Assembly: GCF_003851045.1 (NCBI RefSeq)
Contig: NZ_BFBX01000031.1
Coordinates: 60,849 to 124,848 of the forward strand
Direction: 5' to 3'
Source: Paenibacillus sp. 598K
Lineage (GTDB): Bacteria > Bacillota > Bacilli > Paenibacillales > Paenibacillaceae
Length of the DNA: 64,000 nucleotides
Below the pieces are notes generated by a model. It saw nothing but the letters and a program-made list of their open reading frames with translations, was not told where the DNA came from and searched no databases. Numbering within the stretch: the first letter of the stretch is position 1; each line of letters begins with the position of its first letter. The position numbers and the translations under genes are program-made. Positions 48,128 to 57,931 of this stretch are shown here, piece by piece.

Positions 48128-49972
48128 ATGTGCGGTATTACCGGGTGGATCGATTGGACAAACGACCTGACTCAGCAGAGCGCAACCCTGGAGCAGATGA
48201 CGGAGACGCTGGCACTGCGCGGGCCGGATGCGTCAGGCTCATGGATCAACGCCCATTGCGCGCTCGGGCATCGCAGATTAAGCGTCATCGACCCCGAGAA
48301 CGGCGCCCAGCCGATGGTGAAGCTGCGAGGCGACGATACGTATGTCATCGTATATAATGGTGAGCTGTACAATGCGCCGGAGCTGCGCGTCCAACTGCAA
48401 AGCGAGGGGATTCGATTCCAGACCCAATGCGACACGGAGGTGCTGCTGGCCGCGTACATCGTATGGGGCGGTGCTTGCCTGGAGCGATTGAACGGCATTT
48501 TTGCCTTTGCGGTATGGGATGACAAGGAGCAGACGTTGTTCCTCGCACGCGATCGTCTCGGCGTCAAGCCGTTGTTCTACAGCGCGGTCGACGGCTTATT
48601 CGTGTTTGGCTCCGAGCAGAAGGCGCTGCTGGCGCATCCTGCCTGTCCGCCAGAGGTCGGGAGCGAAGGACTGGCGGAGATCTTCATGATCGGGCCGGCT
48701 CGCACGCCGGGACATGGCGTCTATCGGCATATCCGCGAGCTGCGGCCCGGCCAGTATATGCGGGTCGACCGCTCCGGCCATCAGATCGGCACCTACTGGC
48801 GACTCGAGAGCGCGCCGCATGCCGACGATGTCGAAGCGACGGCGGCGCGGGTGCGCGAGCTGCTCGAGGATACGGTCAGCCGCCAGCTCGTCTCGGATGT
48901 GCCGATCTGTACGCTGCTCTCCGGCGGTCTCGACTCGAGCGCCTTGACCAGCTTCGCCGCTCGGCATTACGACAGTCTCGGCCTGGGCGGCGTCGATACC
49001 TTCTCCGTTGACTTCGTCGACAACGACAAGCACTTCAAGGCCCACGTCTTCCAGCCAGGCAGCGATGCGCCCTGGATCAAGCGCATGACGGAGCATCTCG
49101 GCACGAAGCATCATGCGGTCGCATTCGATACGCCGGAACTGGCGACGGCGCTGGACGACGCCCTGCGGGCTCGCGACCTGCCGGGGATGGCCGATGTCGA
49201 CAGCTCGCTGCTGCTGTTCTGCCGGGCGATCAAGCAAGAGGCAACGGTTGCGCTGTCAGGGGAGGCGGCTGACGAGATCTTCGGCGGCTACCCGTGGTTC
49301 CACCGCGAGGAGTCGCTGCAGGCTGCTACCTTCCCGTGGGCACTGGCCTCCGGGATGCGCGCCGAGCTGCTCTCGCCCGAGATCGCGGCCTGGATCCGGC
49401 CGGAAGAGTATATCGCCTCGCGTTATAGCGATGCCGTCGCCGAGGTGCCGCATCTGGCGGGCGAGACCGAAGCGCAGCGGCGGATGCGGACAATGTCGTA
49501 CCTGAACATTACCCGCTTCATGCCGACGCTGCTGGACCGCAAGGACCGGATGAGCATGGCGGCCAGTCTGGAGGTCCGGGTGCCTTTTTGCGATCATCGG
49601 CTGGTGGAATATGTGTGGAACATCCCTTGGGAGATCAAGACGTCGGGAGACCGCGAGAAGGGCATCCTGCGACGGGCGCTGCGGGGTGTACTGCCTGAGG
49701 ATGTGCTGAAGCGCAAAAAAAGCCCGTATCCGAAGACGCATAATCCGGCCTATTTGGAAGCGATGAAGCAGCAGGTGCTGACGATCCTCGACGATCCGTC
49801 CGCTCCGCTGCTGCCGCTGATCAATGTCAAAAAAATACGTGCGCTCGCCGAAGCCGCCGATCCCTCCTCCCACCTGCCCTGGTTCGGTCAGTTGATGTCG
49901 ACGCCGCAGCTATTTGCCTATTTGTCGCAGACGAATACGTGGCTGAAGACGTACAATATTTCGATTCGCTGA
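48128..49972 (+). CDS. asnB: Asparagine synthase, glutamine-hydrolysing (AsnO type)
   Basis: The enzyme makes asparagine from aspartate, ATP and glutamine. The N-terminal glutaminase domain (about 1-200) needs Cys2 exposed, so I start at 48128 (MCGITGWIDW) rather than at the ATG three codons earlier. GRRLSV-like GHRRLSVIDPENGAQP and VYNGELYNAPELR are clear. The synthetase domain has the PP-loop LLSGGLDSSALTSF near 258-271. At 614 residues it equals the length I recall for B. subtilis AsnO, which is needed for sporulation. It stands alone on the plus strand, ending at a terminator. Confidence 0.95.
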   Translation: MCGITGWIDWTNDLTQQSATLEQMTETLALRGPDASGSWINAHCALGHRRLSVIDPENGAQPMVKLRGDDTYVIVYNGELYNAPELRVQLQSEGIRFQTQCDTEVLLAAYIVWGGACLERLNGIFAFAVWDDKEQTLFLARDRLGVKPLFYSAVDGLFVFGSEQKALLAHPACPPEVGSEGLAEIFMIGPARTPGHGVYRHIRELRPGQYMRVDRSGHQIGTYWRLESAPHADDVEATAARVRELLEDTVSRQLVSDVPICTLLSGGLDSSALTSFAARHYDSLGLGGVDTFSVDFVDNDKHFKAHVFQPGSDAPWIKRMTEHLGTKHHAVAFDTPELATALDDALRARDLPGMADVDSSLLLFCRAIKQEATVALSGEAADEIFGGYPWFHREESLQAATFPWALASGMRAELLSPEIAAWIRPEEYIASRYSDAVAEVPHLAGETEAQRRMRTMSYLNITRFMPTLLDRKDRMSMAASLEVRVPFCDHRLVEYVWNIPWEIKTSGDREKGILRRALRGVLPEDVLKRKKSPYPKTHNPAYLEAMKQQVLTILDDPSAPLLPLINVKKIRALAEAADPSSHLPWFGQLMSTPQLFAYLSQTNTWLKTYNISIR

Positions 49973-50002
49973 CACGACTCGGTTTCATTTCACAGCACAA
50001 AA

Positions 50003-50044
50003 CAAGCGGCTCCCGTTGCGCAATGCGCCGGAAGCCGCCTTTTC
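50003..50044. terminator. Bidirectional terminator between asnB and rdgB
   Basis: GCGGCT and AGCCGC (50006-50011 with 50033-50038) enclose further GC pairs. CTTTTC follows on plus, and TTGTTTTG on minus. It serves the convergent genes asnB and rdgB. Confidence 0.75.
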
Positions 50045-50061
50045 ACTATCCACTACAAGAT

Positions 50062-50706
50062 CTAAGCCCGCGAAGCCAACAGCTCCAGTAGTTTGGCCAG
50101 CGCGCGGCCGCGATGGCCAAGCCGCTGCTTTTCGTCCTTGGACATCTGGGCGACCGTCTGCCCGGACTCGGGGATGTACAGCAATGGATCGTAGCCAAAA
50201 CCGCCCTCGCCTGATGGCGATGCGACGATCATGCCGTCCATCGTCCCCTCCGTCTCTACGAATGTTCCGGAGGCCGGGTCGTACAGCGCCAGCGCGCAGA
50301 CGAAGCGTCCTGCGCTCAGTCCTTCGACGCCTCCTGGCAGCTCGTCCGCCGGTACCCGCGCGCCGATCCGTGCCAGCTCGGCCAGCAGCTTCGCGTTGTT
50401 ATCCGCGTCGGTAGCGCCTGCGCCGGCATAACGCGCCGAGTAGACGCCGGGAGCGCCGCCCAAGGCGTCCACGCACAGTCCGGAGTCGTCAGCGAGCACC
50501 GCGAGCCCCAGCGCATCGCCGACGATACGGGCCTTGATGCGGGCATTGTCGGCGAAGGTGCTGCCGTCCTCGACGATGTCCGGCAGCCCTTCGTAGTCGG
50601 CCATGCTCTCGACGGCGATGCCGAGCTTGGCGAAGGCATGGCGGAACTCCGCAGTCTTGCCCTGGTTCTGGGTGGCGACGACGATCCGTTCGCTAAGCTG
50701 CGTCAT
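50062..50706 (-). CDS. rdgB: XTP/dITP diphosphatase (RdgB/HAM1 family)
   Basis: It hydrolyses deaminated purine triphosphates to keep them out of DNA and RNA. The substrate motif is [17 protein letters not shown] near 9-25, with [20 protein letters not shown] near 72-91 and [10 protein letters not shown] near 153-162. It has 214 residues. Its start overlaps the rph stop by 4 nt, as in the Bacillus rph-ysnA pair. Confidence 0.96.
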   Translation of the reverse strand: MTQLSERIVVATQNQGKTAEFRHAFAKLGIAVESMADYEGLPDIVEDGSTFADNARIKARIVGDALGLAVLADDSGLCVDALGGAPGVYSARYAGAGATDADNNAKLLAELARIGARVPADELPGGVEGLSAGRFVCALALYDPASGTFVETEGTMDGMIVASPSGEGGFGYDPLLYIPESGQTVAQMSKDEKQRLGHRGRALAKLLELLASRA

Positions 50707-51449
50707 GCCTGCTCCCCGCCGATCCGCGCTCCGGCCTCGCCGAGCGCCTCGCGCTGATGGTCGATGAGCAGGCGGATGCCGGCCTCCGCCTGCTCAAGCA
50801 GCGCGTTCAGCTCCTGCCGCGAGAATGGCGCATCTTCCCCCGTGCCCTGCACCTCGACGAAGTTGCCCTTGCCCGTCATGACGACATTCATATCGACCTT
50901 GGCCTTGGAGTCTTCCTCATAATTGAGATCGACCCGGACCGCATCGCCGATGACGCCGACGCTCACCGAAGCCAGGAAGTCCGTCAGCGGGTAGCGAGCG
51001 AAGCGGGACGAACGGTCGAGCTTATGCACCGCCAGCGCCAGCGCGATGAACGCCCCGGTGATCGACGTCGTGCGGGTCCCGCCATCAGCCTGGATGACAT
51101 CGCAGTCGAGTGTGATCGTCCGCTCTCCGAGCGCTTGCAGATCGACGACCGACCGCAGCGCGCGTCCGATCAGCCGCTGAATTTCCATCGTCCGTCCGGT
51201 CAGCTTGCCTCGCACCGCTTCCCGTTGATTGCGCGTATGCGTCGAGCGCGGCAGCATCGCATACTCGGCATTAATCCAGCCCTTGCCCTGCCCCTTCATG
51301 AACGGCGGCACCCGCTCCTCGATCGAAGCGGTGCAGAGTACCTTGGTCTCGCCCATCTCGATCCAGACCGAGCCCTCGGCGTATTTATTCGGATGCAGCG
51401 TGATCGTTACCGGCCGCAGCTGCGCGTCTGAGCGTCCTTCTACTCGCAT
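50703..51449 (-). CDS. rph: Ribonuclease PH
   Basis: This phosphate-dependent 3'-5' exonuclease trims tRNA precursors. Signatures are [20 protein letters not shown] near 50-70 (two pieces), [18 protein letters not shown], and [18 protein letters not shown] near 115-132. The start at 51447-51449 follows AGGAGG and gives [14 protein letters not shown], 248 residues. The longer open frame to 51533 is not used. Confidence 0.96.
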   Translation of the reverse strand: MRVEGRSDAQLRPVTITLHPNKYAEGSVWIEMGETKVLCTASIEERVPPFMKGQGKGWINAEYAMLPRSTHTRNQREAVRGKLTGRTMEIQRLIGRALRSVVDLQALGERTITLDCDVIQADGGTRTTSITGAFIALALAVHKLDRSSRFARYPLTDFLASVSVGVIGDAVRVDLNYEEDSKAKVDMNVVMTGKGNFVEVQGTGEDAPFSRQELNALLEQAEAGIRLLIDHQREALGEAGARIGGEQA

Positions 51450-51570
51450 GTAATAGCCTCCTGATAGATTGATTCCGACCCTTGATTTCCAACAGTCCTC
51501 CCCCATTCTACCAAATCCCCGCCGCAAAAGCACCCTTGGAGCGATGCCCGTGCAGCGAGCAAGCGACGCG

Positions 51571-51595
51571 CAAAAGAGAGGGTTGCCCCTCTCTC
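51571..51595 (-). terminator. Terminator after gerM
   Basis: AGAGAGGG and CCCTCTCT form an 8 bp stem around GCAA, then TTTTG on the minus strand. It lies just past the gerM stop, so rph probably has its own promoter in 51450-51570. Confidence 0.8.
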
Positions 51596-51615
51596 TCCTT
51601 CCGCGGCAGGCGGAT

Positions 51616-52668
51616 TTAAAACTTCAAACCGTTGACATGGGTCGGGCGATCGACAGGCTCGCTGTAGGAGCGATTGTCGGTGTCCTTGAGGTCGGAGCTG
51701 CCGTTGAGCTGAATCTGCACCTGCTTGGCGCCGGTATTCTCCGTCAGCGAGAGCACGACGGCTTGCAGCATCTCCGAGGGCAGCTTCTGCTCGGCGCTGA
51801 ACATCTCGTCCTTCAGATCGACGGTGACGACCCCATCCGCGATATCAAGCCCGCTTACCTCGATATCCTCAGTCATGACCGCATGCAGCTTGCTGAACGG
51901 CCCCGGACCTGCGATCAATTGCTCGATGGCCGCTTTGGCCGGTTCGGAAGACCGCTCGATGAGACGGGTGACTGGCACATAGTATTGCTCGTCCTCTTCG
52001 GTAATCGCCGAGAAGTAGAGCGTCACCGGTGTGGAGCGGGCATAATTGACGCCCTCCGCTATCTCCAGGTTAATGCCCATCTTGCGCGACAGCGGACCTG
52101 CCAGCGGCATACCGTCGACCGGCATCTCGTCGAGACGTTCGCCTTCGTTCCAGATCTCCACCTGTTCGATGCCAGGGAAGCCGGTCAGCGTCCAAGTGAG
52201 CGCTTCGACGATTTTGCGCTCATCCGGGACATTGTAATCGAGGAACGGACTCGTAAAATCGACGATTGCCTTGCGTTGCTCCTGAATGACGTTAAACGTC
52301 AGCACCTCTGTGCCCTGCGGCAGCACCGGCGAGAATCCCGCAGGCAGTTGGTCCGCGTAAGCGCCGTTCTCCACCATCATCTCGAGCGCACGCTGCTCGA
52401 TGCGCTCGTCCGGCTTCAGGGCAGCCTGCAGCGTCACCGGCGCGATATAGCCATTCGCATCCTTCAGGAACACCGTCAGCTCGGTGCCGCCCTCCACTGG
52501 AGCCGCCGTTGCCTGATCGCCGGACAGCGGGTCCTCGATCGTCTGCGGCGGATCAATCTGCCGGCTTGTCTGTTCGGAGAACAGACCGCAGCCGGACGCT
52601 GTCGCCAGCACCGCTACCATTCCCCCTGCCAGCAGACTACGCCGCATCCATTGTGTTCGTCTCATCAT
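51616..52668 (-). CDS. gerM: GerM-domain lipoprotein
   Basis: GerM is needed for sporulation and germination in Bacillus and binds near the engulfing septum. The 350-residue product has a signal peptide (about 8-26) with a lipobox ending ATASGC. Two GerMN repeats follow, at about 75-185 ([18 protein letters not shown]) and about 215-330 ([20 protein letters not shown]). The start at 52666-52668 follows GGGAGG. An open frame to 52998 would overlap the divergent pgpA gene and is rejected. The gerM-rph-rdgB order is that of B. subtilis. Confidence 0.92.
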   Translation of the reverse strand: MMRRTQWMRRSLLAGGMVAVLATASGCGLFSEQTSRQIDPPQTIEDPLSGDQATAAPVEGGTELTVFLKDANGYIAPVTLQAALKPDERIEQRALEMMVENGAYADQLPAGFSPVLPQGTEVLTFNVIQEQRKAIVDFTSPFLDYNVPDERKIVEALTWTLTGFPGIEQVEIWNEGERLDEMPVDGMPLAGPLSRKMGINLEIAEGVNYARSTPVTLYFSAITEEDEQYYVPVTRLIERSSEPAKAAIEQLIAGPGPFSKLHAVMTEDIEVSGLDIADGVVTVDLKDEMFSAEQKLPSEMLQAVVLSLTENTGAKQVQIQLNGSSDLKDTDNRSYSEPVDRPTHVNGLKF

Positions 52669-52800
52669 CTCCGCGCCTCCCTGTAACGTAGGTTTCATTT
52701 GGTACAACTTCTGTTTTGTAGTACTATGTATACGAGCCCTCTCCACTTTTAGACCAAGTTTTGTCCCATATTCAGAATTCGTCCCAAAGGGGTGTCCAAC

Positions 52801-53340
52801 ATGTCCAATCCTGCAAAATACAGCCTGAACAGCCGCCAAGTCGCCGAAGCGACGCAAGCGTGGCTGGAAAAACGCGGCGTCACCAAGCTTCAGATCGCGG
52901 AGCTCGTCATGCTGCTGCAAAAAAGTTACTTTCCCGAGCTGACGATGGAGGAATGCGTCCATAACGTCGAGGCTGTACTCTCCAAGCGCGAGGTGCAAAA
53001 CGCGGTGCTGACCGGCATCCAGCTCGACATCCTCGCTGAGGAAGGCAAGCTGCTGACCCCGCTCCAGGAAATGATCGTCAATGACGAAGGCTTGTACGGC
53101 TGCGACGAGATCCTGGCATTGTCCATCGTCAATGTATACGGCAGCATCGGCTTGACCAACTTTGGCTATATCGACAAGCTAAAGCCTGGCGTGCTCGTCA
53201 AGCTCAACGAAAAAAACGGCGAGCATACGCATACGTTCCTCGACGATATCGTCGGCGCCATCGCGGCCTCGGCCAGCAGCCGGATCGCCCACCGCAAGCA
53301 GGCGGAGCGCGAGGGCGAGACGACGCCGCCGCTCGACTGA
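52801..53340 (+). CDS. pgpA: Phosphatidylglycerophosphatase A (PgpA/YutG family)
   Basis: The family dephosphorylates phosphatidylglycerol phosphate to phosphatidylglycerol. The 179-residue product matches the soluble Firmicute form, with ILAEEGKLLTPLQEMIVNDE, LYGCDEILALSIVNVYGSIG and FLDDIVGAIAASASSRIAH as conserved blocks. The start at 52801 has AAAGGGG upstream; a GTG three codons earlier is possible. It is divergent from gerM and ends at a strong terminator shared with the carotenoid operon. Confidence 0.85.
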   Translation: MSNPAKYSLNSRQVAEATQAWLEKRGVTKLQIAELVMLLQKSYFPELTMEECVHNVEAVLSKREVQNAVLTGIQLDILAEEGKLLTPLQEMIVNDEGLYGCDEILALSIVNVYGSIGLTNFGYIDKLKPGVLVKLNEKNGEHTHTFLDDIVGAIAASASSRIAHRKQAEREGETTPPLD

Positions 53341-53473
53341 ACGCTTGCCAGACCGGGCTTCTCACGAACGGATGCCGATAGCTGACTCGCTCCTCGAAGC
53401 CCGCGCGGGAACGCCCGCACGAGTATGCGTCTTCAGACCGGCGACGAGTGCTATCGCGCGCAGAGATCACACC

Positions 53474-53526
53474 AAAAAGCGCTGTGCATAAGGCAAGTTA
53501 TCCGCCTTACGCACAGCGCTTTTTTT
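53474..53526. terminator. Strong bidirectional terminator
   Basis: A long, nearly perfect stem AAAAGCGCTGTGC-TAAGGC with its complement surrounds about ten bases and has A-run and T-run on both sides. It stops pgpA transcription from the left and the carotenoid operon from the right. The gap 53341-53473 shows nothing else. Confidence 0.93.
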
Positions 53527-53566
53527 GAATATCATTCTCTCTTGGATATCATTCTCTATTCGGAAC

Positions 53567-54553
53567 TTATTCCTTATCGGTTGACAGATAGCGCATGACG
53601 CCGTCTGGGGATGCCCCAAGCTCGACGATCGCGCCAGAGTGGGCCAGATGCTGCAGATGCGCTAGCGTCTCCGCCATCGCGAACCGCAGATTGTGGCTGT
53701 CGCGGCCGACTCGCTCGCCAAACATTCGCAGGCAGATCTCATACCCGTGCAGCGGCTCGGTTAGCCACTCCGCGATCTCGGCGAGTCGATACTCGTGATG
53801 CGCCCGGATCTCCGCAATCCTGCCGCCAAAGTCGGCGAACGGATCGCGGTGACCGGGGAAGGCCCGCTCGACCGGCAGACGCGAGAGCTCGTCGAGACTA
53901 TTCAGGAAGGATGCGAGCGGATCGACTTCCCCTCCGGGGACGAGGCTGATGTTGGGCGTGATGCCCGGCAGCACCTGGTCGCCGCACAGAATAAGACGGC
54001 GCTCGCGCTGGTAGAAGAGCAACTGTCCATAGGCATGACCCGGCGCGTCGATCATCTCCCAGGCGCGGTCGCCCAACAGGATAGACTCTCCCGCCTCAAG
54101 TAGGCTAATCTGTGTCGGCTGCGGCGATACGCGCCCGACGAATAGCCCGAGATTGGTTAGGATGCCGTCCAGCTCGCGCTCCGGCATGCCATGCCGCGCA
54201 TACAGCTCAGCCAGCCGCGCGTCAAAGTCGCTCTCCGCCCCCCACAGCTCAGACGCATACGCCAAGGCGGCAGACGACATCCGGACTTCGGCTCCCGTGC
54301 GCGCCTGGAACCACCCGGCGAGCCCGTAATGGTCGGGATGCTGATGGGTGAGCACGATCGTATGGATCGCCTGCCAAGCTACCTGATGCTCTGCCATGGT
54401 CGTCCCCCAGAACGCCGCAGCCTCCGGGGTGTGCAAGCCGGGGTCGATCAGCGTATAACCCCGACGGTCGGGGATCAGATAGCTGTTCACCCAGCGCAGC
54501 GAGAAGGGCAGCGGCACCTTGACCTGCAGCCACCCTTCCGGCCATTCAGTCAC
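53567..54553 (-). CDS. MBL-fold metallo-hydrolase
   Basis: The metallo-beta-lactamase fold has the metal motif THQHPDHYG with HxHxDH at about 70-75, IDAPGHAYGQLLFY in the middle and AFPGHRDPFADF for the later His. A C-terminal winged-helix-like part (about 265-328) follows, as in the LACTB2/YqjP-like hydrolases. I start at GTG 54551-54553, preceded by AGGAGG, rather than at the ATG overlapping the methyltransferase stop. It is the last gene of the carotenoid transcription unit. The substrate is unknown; thioester or ester hydrolysis is the common activity. Confidence 0.85.
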   Translation of the reverse strand: MTEWPEGWLQVKVPLPFSLRWVNSYLIPDRRGYTLIDPGLHTPEAAAFWGTTMAEHQVAWQAIHTIVLTHQHPDHYGLAGWFQARTGAEVRMSSAALAYASELWGAESDFDARLAELYARHGMPERELDGILTNLGLFVGRVSPQPTQISLLEAGESILLGDRAWEMIDAPGHAYGQLLFYQRERRLILCGDQVLPGITPNISLVPGGEVDPLASFLNSLDELSRLPVERAFPGHRDPFADFGGRIAEIRAHHEYRLAEIAEWLTEPLHGYEICLRMFGERVGRDSHNLRFAMAETLAHLQHLAHSGAIVELGASPDGVMRYLSTDKE

Positions 54554-54576
54554 GCTGCGCCTCCTGGACGGATCCA

Positions 54577-55314
54577 TCAGCGCGCCTCCGCCAGCAGAAT
54601 CTGGCGACGCGAGGACCGCTCGTCGTAGACGGCTCCCTCATAGTCTCCGAACAGCCCGACGATGCGGAAGCCCACCTCCGCCAGCCGTTGCTCGAACCAC
54701 GCCGGGCCGAGCAGCCGCACCCGCTCCTCATACCGTCGTTCGAGTCCTTCCTGGGTGACGACGCGGATTTGCTTGCGCACCCATTGCTCATCGACAAGAC
54801 GGTCCTCGATGATCCGCCAGCCCGTCGGCTCATCCAGCCGCTCCGAGTGCGGGACCAGACTCTCCCGGACCTGAGCGGGATTAAGATAGTCGATCAGCAG
54901 CTTGCCGCCCGGCTTGACGACTCTGCGCAGCTGTCGCAGCACCGCTTCGTTGTCCGCCTCCGTGTCGAAATAACCAAATGAAGTAAACAGATTGACCGCG
55001 GCATCGAAGCTCTCGTCGGCAAACGGCAATCGACGCATGTCGCCTTGTACCCAGGTCACAGCTTGCTCGCCGTCGTGGGCGCGCGCCTCGCGCAGCAGCG
55101 CCTCAGACAGATCAATGCCCGTCACCTTGTATCCCAGCCTCTGGATTGCCAGCGCGTGCCGGCCCATGCCGCAGCCGACATCGAGCACGCGGGCGCCGCC
55201 GGCCAGCGCGAGCCAGCCGGCCATCCGGTTGACCTCCTGCGCGGCCTGCTCCCAATCTCTATGTCTGTAGACAACCTTGTAATCCTCGCCGAAGCTATGC
55301 TCAAACCAACTCAT
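54577..55314 (-). CDS. Class I SAM-dependent methyltransferase
   Basis: The Rossmann-type methyltransferase has motif I ARVLDVGCGMGRHALAIQR near 41-59, the acidic residue in VTGIDLSEALL near 64-74 and WVQGDMRRLPFADESF near 90-105. It has 245 residues, and the substrate cannot be told. Position between fni and the MBL gene, with 30 nt to fni, puts it on the carotenoid message. A role in methylating a carotenoid carboxyl group is possible but unproven. Confidence 0.88.
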   Translation of the reverse strand: MSWFEHSFGEDYKVVYRHRDWEQAAQEVNRMAGWLALAGGARVLDVGCGMGRHALAIQRLGYKVTGIDLSEALLREARAHDGEQAVTWVQGDMRRLPFADESFDAAVNLFTSFGYFDTEADNEAVLRQLRRVVKPGGKLLIDYLNPAQVRESLVPHSERLDEPTGWRIIEDRLVDEQWVRKQIRVVTQEGLERRYEERVRLLGPAWFEQRLAEVGFRIVGLFGDYEGAVYDERSSRRQILLAEAR

Positions 55315-55344
55315 CGCGAGTCTCTCCCCCTCTCCGTATTGCTG

Positions 55345-56433
55345 CTATTGCTGATCCCCGCGTCCGCTCGATACAAGCCGCGTCGTCCGCTTCAGATCGG
55401 CGATCGTAGCGGCGCCGATCCCGAACATGGCGGCGCGCAGCTCGAACTCGATGCGCTCGAACTGGCTCAGCAATCCGTCTGCTGTCGCACCTGCCGACCG
55501 GCCAGCGGCCGAGGGCAGCAACGCCCGGCCAAAGCCCGCCAGATCGGCGCCAAGCGCGATCGCCTTGGCCGCGTCGACGCCCGAGTGCAGACCGCCGCTG
55601 GCGATAACGGAGACGGACGATGACTGCTCCCGCACCTCGCGGATGCTCTGGACCGTCGAGATGCCCCAGTCGGCAAACGCCGCTGTTGCTGCACGCCGGA
55701 TCGGATCGGAGGTGCGGAACTTCTCCACCTGGCTCCAGGACGTGCCGCCCGCGCCCGCGACGTCGATGAAGGATACCCCGGCGTCCAGCAGTCGCCGGGC
55801 CGTATCGCCATCGATTCCCCAGCCGACTTCCTTGACGCCGACCGGCACCTGCAGTTCCCGGCACAGCTCGGCGATGCGTTCGAGCAGCCCGCCGAAGTTG
55901 GTGTCGCCCTCCGGCTGGAACACCTCCTGCATGCTGTTGAGATGCAGCACCAGCCCGTCCGCTTCGGCGAGCTCGACGGCCCGCCTGCACGTATCGACGC
56001 CATAGCCGTAATTAAGCTGCACCGCTCCAAGATTGGCGAGGATCGGTATCGTCGGCGCCTCTGCGCGCACCCGGAACGTCGCGGCCAGCGCCTCGTCCTC
56101 GATCGCGGCGCGCATCGAGCCCAGTCCCATCGCCCAGCCGTGCGCCTCCGCCGCTTCGGCCAGCTTGCGATTGATCCGCTCCGCCTGATCGGTGCCGCCG
56201 GTCATCGAGCTGACGAGCAGCGGCGCCTTGAGCGGCTTGCCGAGGAAGGCGCTCGAGAGGTCGATGCGGCCAAGCGACAGCTCGGGCAATGCATTATGAC
56301 GGAAGCGCAGATGCTCGAAGCCGCTGGCGATGCCGACAGAGGCGACATCCTCCTCGAGACAGATGCGGATATGCTCGCCCTTGCGTTTGGCTGTAGCAGC
56401 TTCCTCGTGATGGCTGTTTCTCTCTTCTGTCAT
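55345..56433 (-). CDS. fni: Type 2 isopentenyl-diphosphate delta-isomerase
   Basis: The FMN- and NADPH-dependent IDI-2 interconverts IPP and DMAPP. The 362-residue protein has KRKGEHIRICLEEDV near 15-29, LLVSSMTGGTDQAERIN near 75-91, LHLNSMQEVFQPEGD with the catalytic Gln region near 152-166, and VIASGGLHSGVDAAKAIALG near 275-294 (in two pieces). The start follows AAGGAGGAG. Placement within the carotenoid operon supplies DMAPP and IPP for the C15 or C20 precursors. Confidence 0.95.
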   Translation of the reverse strand: MTEERNSHHEEAATAKRKGEHIRICLEEDVASVGIASGFEHLRFRHNALPELSLGRIDLSSAFLGKPLKAPLLVSSMTGGTDQAERINRKLAEAAEAHGWAMGLGSMRAAIEDEALAATFRVRAEAPTIPILANLGAVQLNYGYGVDTCRRAVELAEADGLVLHLNSMQEVFQPEGDTNFGGLLERIAELCRELQVPVGVKEVGWGIDGDTARRLLDAGVSFIDVAGAGGTSWSQVEKFRTSDPIRRAATAAFADWGISTVQSIREVREQSSSVSVIASGGLHSGVDAAKAIALGADLAGFGRALLPSAAGRSAGATADGLLSQFERIEFELRAAMFGIGAATIADLKRTTRLVSSGRGDQQ

Positions 56434-56452
56434 CCTACTCCTCCTTTGCTTA

Positions 56453-57931
56453 TTAGCTGTATATGGATATGAGGCGTTCCGCTACCAATTGGCCCGAACG
56501 CGTGACGATCGGCGTGCCGCCGCCGGGATGCGTCGTGCCGCCGACAAACCAGAGGCCCTCGATGTCTCGCGAGCGATTGGCCGGGCGGAAGAAGGTCTGG
56601 CGGGCGCCGTTGGAGGAGATGCCGTAGATCGCTCCCCGGTAGGCTGCGGTATCGGCGTGCAGTTGCTGCGGCGTGTAGATGCGTCGCACCTCGGCCTGCG
56701 GGACGCCTGCGACGCCAAGCCGCGTCAGATCGGCTGCGATCCGCGCCGCATAACGCTCGCTCTCCTCCTCCCACGACCATCGCTCCGAGAGGTAAGGCGC
56801 ATTGACGAGCACGAACAGGCTGCTGCCGCCCGGCGGCGCCGCCTCCGGCTCGGTCGCTGCCGGATGGCAGATATAGACGGTCGACGCCTGCGGCGGCTGC
56901 AGCTCGCGGAAGATCGACTGGAACTCGTCCTCATAGCGCGCCGGGAAGAAGACGGTGTGATGCAGCAGCTGCGGCTGCGAAGCAGGGATGCCGAGCAGCA
57001 TGACGAAGCCCGACAGCGACGGCTCGTATCCTCGGATACGTGCGTCCGGCATGGAGCGCCGGTCCTCGGGACGAAGCAAGCGCTCACAGATCGTCAGCAC
57101 GTCGCCGCCGGCGATCACGATGTCGGCGTCCATACTGCCCGCAGTCGTCTCCACTCCGGCTACGCGGCCGCCGCTGACCCTGATGCGCTCGACGGTCGTA
57201 CGGTAATGCAGCTCGACGCCAAGTTCGCCGGCGAGCCGCTCGAAGGCGTCCACGATCGAGCTCGTGCCGCCCTTCACGCTATAGACGCCGAGCTCTCGCT
57301 CGACATGGGCCAGCATCGCGAATATCGCTGGCGCCTCATAAGGCGAGGAGCCGACGTACGTCGCGTATCGGCCCAGCATTGCAAGCGTATTGGGATGGCG
57401 GAAGTAATGGCGGAGCAGCTGTTGCAGTGTCGTAAAGGGCCGTATGCGAGCAAAGGCCGCAGCCATCCGGGGACGCGCCATATCCCGCCAGCCCAGCATC
57501 AGCTTGCCGAGGAACTGCTCCTCGGAGATCCGGTACAACCGCTCCGCTTCCTCGCAAAAGCGAGGATAGGCGGCAGCGTCCTCCGGACTGTAGGCGGCGA
57601 TCTGCAAGGCTACCGCTTCGACGGAACGATGGAGGTCGACGATCGAGCCGTCGTGGAACACATTGCGCACCGAAGGATCCAGCGGGCTGAGCGTCACATA
57701 GTCCTCCATCCGGCGACCTGCGCTTGTGAACACCTCTGCGAACATATGAGGCAGCGTAATCGTGCTCGGCCCCCTGTCGAAGCGGTAGCCCTGCTCTACG
57801 ATACGCTGCAGCTTGCCGCCAGCCTGCGGCTGCTGCTCCAGCACCGTCACAGCGAAGCCGTGCGCCGCTAGCCGGATCGCAGCAGAGAGCCCGCCCAGAC
57901 CGGCGCCGATAATGATTACGCGCTTCTTCAA
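56453..57931 (-). CDS. CrtN/CrtP-family carotenoid oxidase or desaturase
   Basis: This FAD-dependent amine-oxidase-like enzyme has the dinucleotide motif IIIGAGLGGLSAAIRL near 5-20, then GYRFDRGPSTITLPHMF near 52-68, and the C-terminal FAD motif GLWFVGGTTHPGGGTPIV near 463-480. In Firmicute C30 pathways the third copy (CrtP/CrtNb) oxidises the end methyl to aldehyde or acid. The start is TTG 57929-57931 overlapping the stop of the glycosyltransferase gene by 4 nt; GGGAGAA lies upstream. It has 492 residues. The exact reaction is uncertain. Confidence 0.85.
   Translation of the reverse strand: MKKRVIIIGAGLGGLSAAIRLAAHGFAVTVLEQQPQAGGKLQRIVEQGYRFDRGPSTITLPHMFAEVFTSAGRRMEDYVTLSPLDPSVRNVFHDGSIVDLHRSVEAVALQIAAYSPEDAAAYPRFCEEAERLYRISEEQFLGKLMLGWRDMARPRMAAAFARIRPFTTLQQLLRHYFRHPNTLAMLGRYATYVGSSPYEAPAIFAMLAHVERELGVYSVKGGTSSIVDAFERLAGELGVELHYRTTVERIRVSGGRVAGVETTAGSMDADIVIAGGDVLTICERLLRPEDRRSMPDARIRGYEPSLSGFVMLLGIPASQPQLLHHTVFFPARYEDEFQSIFRELQPPQASTVYICHPAATEPEAAPPGGSSLFVLVNAPYLSERWSWEEESERYAARIAADLTRLGVAGVPQAEVRRIYTPQQLHADTAAYRGAIYGISSNGARQTFFRPANRSRDIEGLWFVGGTTHPGGGTPIVTRSGQLVAERLISIYS

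Noticed and set aside
52669..52998. N-terminal extension of gerM by 110 residues
   Set aside because: It would overlap the divergent pgpA coding region and push the lipoprotein signal peptide inside; GGGAGG precedes the start at 52668.
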